Assembly: GCA_017997315.1 (NCBI GenBank)
Contig: JAGOFF010000155.1
Location: 1 to 5,803 of the forward strand
From: Clostridia bacterium
Lineage (GTDB): Bacteria > Bacillota > Clostridia > Saccharofermentanales > UBA5734
DNA length: 5,803 nt
Direction: 5' to 3'
Every line of letters begins with the position of its first letter. Position 1 is the stretch's first letter. This document shows, piece by piece, positions 4,328 through 5,803 of the stretch. The notes beneath the pieces are model-generated. The model was not told where the DNA came from. It ran no database searches and was given only the letters and a program-made list of their open reading frames with translations. The translations under genes and the position numbers were made by a program.

Positions 4328-5803
4328 TCAGGTAATGGGTGCCGGATTGAAAATGCACAAGTCGTTGTGCAGGCGATAGCGCTCCGCAAAGGTCTGTCTA
4401 CGCCCGCTGGCCACATCGAGGATCAGGTGGAACAATTCGGTTCCGACTTCGGGAATCGTCGCTGCGCCGGTGGCGATCGTACCGGCATTGAGGTCGATCA
4501 GGTCGCTCCACAGATCCTTGAGGTTCGTGCGCGAGGAGACTTTGATTACCGGTGCCGCCGCCAGTCCGTAAGGGGTCCCGCGCCCGGTCATGAACACCTG
4601 CAGTGTGATGCCGGAAGCAAGCTGCATCGGTCCGCAGACGATGTCGCTGGCCGGTGTCGCGGCGAAGATCAGTCCCTGCCGCGAGGGACGTTCGCCGGGC
4701 GACAGCACCTCGACGATCGGGGCGGTACCGGATTTGGCGATGGATCCCATGGCTTTCTCGACGATGTTCGACAGGCCGCCCGCCTTGTTGCCGGGCGTCG
4801 GGTTGGCGCTTCGGTCGACATGGCCCGCCTCGAGGTAGTTGTCGTACCACTTCATCTCGGCGGCCAGCTTCCGTCCGACGGTCTCGTCGACGCAGCGTTC
4901 CGCCAGCAGGTGGACGCCGTCGCGGACTTCGGTCACCTCGGAAAAGAGGACGGTCGCGCCGCCCTGTACCAGCAGGTCGGAGGCATATCCGGCCGCGGGA
5001 TTTGCCGTGATGCCGGAGAATGCGTCGCTCCCGCCGCACTGCATGCCGATGCAGAGGTCCGACAGGGGCAGGACCTCGCGCCGGCGCTCCTCGAGCCGCT
5101 GCAGCTTGCGGTCGGCCATCTCCATCAAAGCCTGGAGCATGGCCTCGAAACCGGGATGGTCCTGGAGGTTGACGATGTTTTCCGGTCGATTCTCCGCCGC
5201 GTCCAGCAGCCTGTCCGCCGTCAGTTTTTCACAGCCCAGCGAGACCACCATGAGTTCGCCGCCGAAGTTGGGATTCCAGGCAAGGTTCCGCAGCGCACGG
5301 ATCGGGACCACCGCCTCCGGCGCGTCGATCGCCACTCCGCAGCCGTAGGCGTGGTTGATCGGCAGGATACCGTCGACGTGGGGATACCGGGGAAGCAGCT
5401 CACGCCTCATTTTCTCGACCGCCACGTTCAGCACGCCCGTGACGCACTGGACCGTCGTGCTGATCGCCAGGATGTTTCGTGTGCCGGCGTACCCGCCCCG
5501 GGGATTCCGGTAGCCCAGGAAGGTCCGGACCGGGGCTTCCGGCAGGTCCCGGACCAGGTTGGTACCAAACGTCATCCGGTCCACATCCGGAGGCTCCGGC
5601 AGGTCCAGCATGCCCTCGGATACCCAGTCTCCGGCCCGGATCGCCCGGACGGCGTAGCCGATGGTCACGCCATACCGGACGACCGCCCCGCCCAGGGGGA
5701 TGTCGACGAGCGCGATCTTGTGCGCCTGGGGGGTGTCCTGGCCGGCCGTTACACCCTCGGACATCCGCGTACCCTGCGCGACCGCCTCGACCGTGACCGC
5801 CAC
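4328..5803 (-). CDS. garD: Galactarate dehydratase (5' end beyond the window)
   Basis: GarD dehydrates galactarate (meso-galactaric acid) to 5-keto-4-deoxy-D-glucarate in sugar-acid catabolism. The 491 visible residues align end to end with E. coli GarD (about 523 residues) from roughly its residue 24. The region begins within the N-terminal SAF domain, with ALVDIPLGGAVVRYGVTIGY at 31-50. The core motifs are GYRNPRGGYAGTRNIL (97-112), INHAYGCGVAI (149-159), SLGCEKL (188-194), MQCGGSDAFSGITANPAAGY (254-273), FSEVTEVRD (287-295), WYDNYL (319-324), DRSANPTPGNKAGGL (330-344) and GRGTPYGL (407-414). It ends in the typical NPAPIT. The long match and the QCGGSDAFSG wording favour GarD over altronate dehydratase UxaA. 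The leftmost codon read here, GTG at 5803, is probably internal because about 20-25 N-terminal residues are missing. No terminator follows before the ribU promoter. Other galactarate genes are not visible. Confidence 0.95.
   Translation of the reverse strand: MAVTVEAVAQGTRMSEGVTAGQDTPQAHKIALVDIPLGGAVVRYGVTIGYAVRAIRAGDWVSEGMLDLPEPPDVDRMTFGTNLVRDLPEAPVRTFLGYRNPRGGYAGTRNILAISTTVQCVTGVLNVAVEKMRRELLPRYPHVDGILPINHAYGCGVAIDAPEAVVPIRALRNLAWNPNFGGELMVVSLGCEKLTADRLLDAAENRPENIVNLQDHPGFEAMLQALMEMADRKLQRLEERRREVLPLSDLCIGMQCGGSDAFSGITANPAAGYASDLLVQGGATVLFSEVTEVRDGVHLLAERCVDETVGRKLAAEMKWYDNYLEAGHVDRSANPTPGNKAGGLSNIVEKAMGSIAKSGTAPIVEVLSPGERPSRQGLIFAATPASDIVCGPMQLASGITLQVFMTGRGTPYGLAAAPVIKVSSRTNLKDLWSDLIDLNAGTIATGAATIPEVGTELFHLILDVASGRRQTFAERYRLHNDLCIFNPAPIT

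Noticed and set aside
4839..5348. A 169-codon open frame on the plus strand opposite garD
   Set aside because: It is Ser/Arg-rich with no domain, and fully antisense to a highly conserved garD region.

Overview
The window is GC-rich (roughly 60%). It looks like chromosomal DNA from a high-GC member of the Bacillota, probably a Clostridia-type anaerobe. The basis is a RibU-type ECF riboflavin transporter behind an FMN riboswitch, strong AGGAGG-type Shine-Dalgarno sites on most genes, and a GyrI-like/GNAT gene pair of a kind common in Bacillota. This placement is an inference; there is no rRNA or marker gene to fix it.

Layout. (1) Positions 1-333, minus strand: the N-terminal 111 residues of an SGNH/GDSL hydrolase close to the Mycobacterium smegmatis acyltransferase/arylesterase MsAcT; the gene runs off the left edge. 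(2) Positions 334-461: a short divergent intergenic region. (3) Positions 462-2051, plus strand: a tight two-gene membrane operon made of a divergent Lgt-family protein (prolipoprotein diacylglyceryl transferase) and, 6 bases later, a polytopic membrane protein resembling the DUF2238/YjdF family. (4) Positions 1996-3392, minus strand: a two-gene operon, transcribed right to left, of a tandem-domain GNAT acetyltransferase followed by a stand-alone GyrI-like ligand-binding protein. Its last gene overlaps the 3' end of the membrane operon tail-to-tail by 56 bases. (5) Positions 3470-4308, minus strand: a complete FMN-controlled unit of promoter, RFN aptamer, intrinsic terminator hairpin, Shine-Dalgarno site and ribU. 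(6) Positions 4328-5803, minus strand: most of galactarate dehydratase garD, with its 5' end beyond the right edge.

How the parts work together. RibU binds riboflavin at the membrane and, with a shared ECF energizing module not present here, imports it. FMN made from it should bind the leader RNA and shut the gene off through the terminator. GarD removes water from galactarate in sugar-acid catabolism. Lgt acts on lipoprotein precursors in the membrane, and its partner's role is unknown. The GNAT and GyrI-like proteins are translationally adjacent and probably act on or sense small molecules. These modules look like ordinary neighbouring accessory and housekeeping genes rather than one pathway.

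No tRNA, rRNA, CRISPR array, insertion sequence or attachment site was seen. No gene-free stretch exceeds 300 bases; the longest (4046-4327) is filled by the ribU promoter, riboswitch and terminator. I did not find a clearly new system. The least ordinary items are the substituted active-site positions of the Lgt homologue, its coupling to the DUF2238-like protein, and the 56-base convergent overlap.
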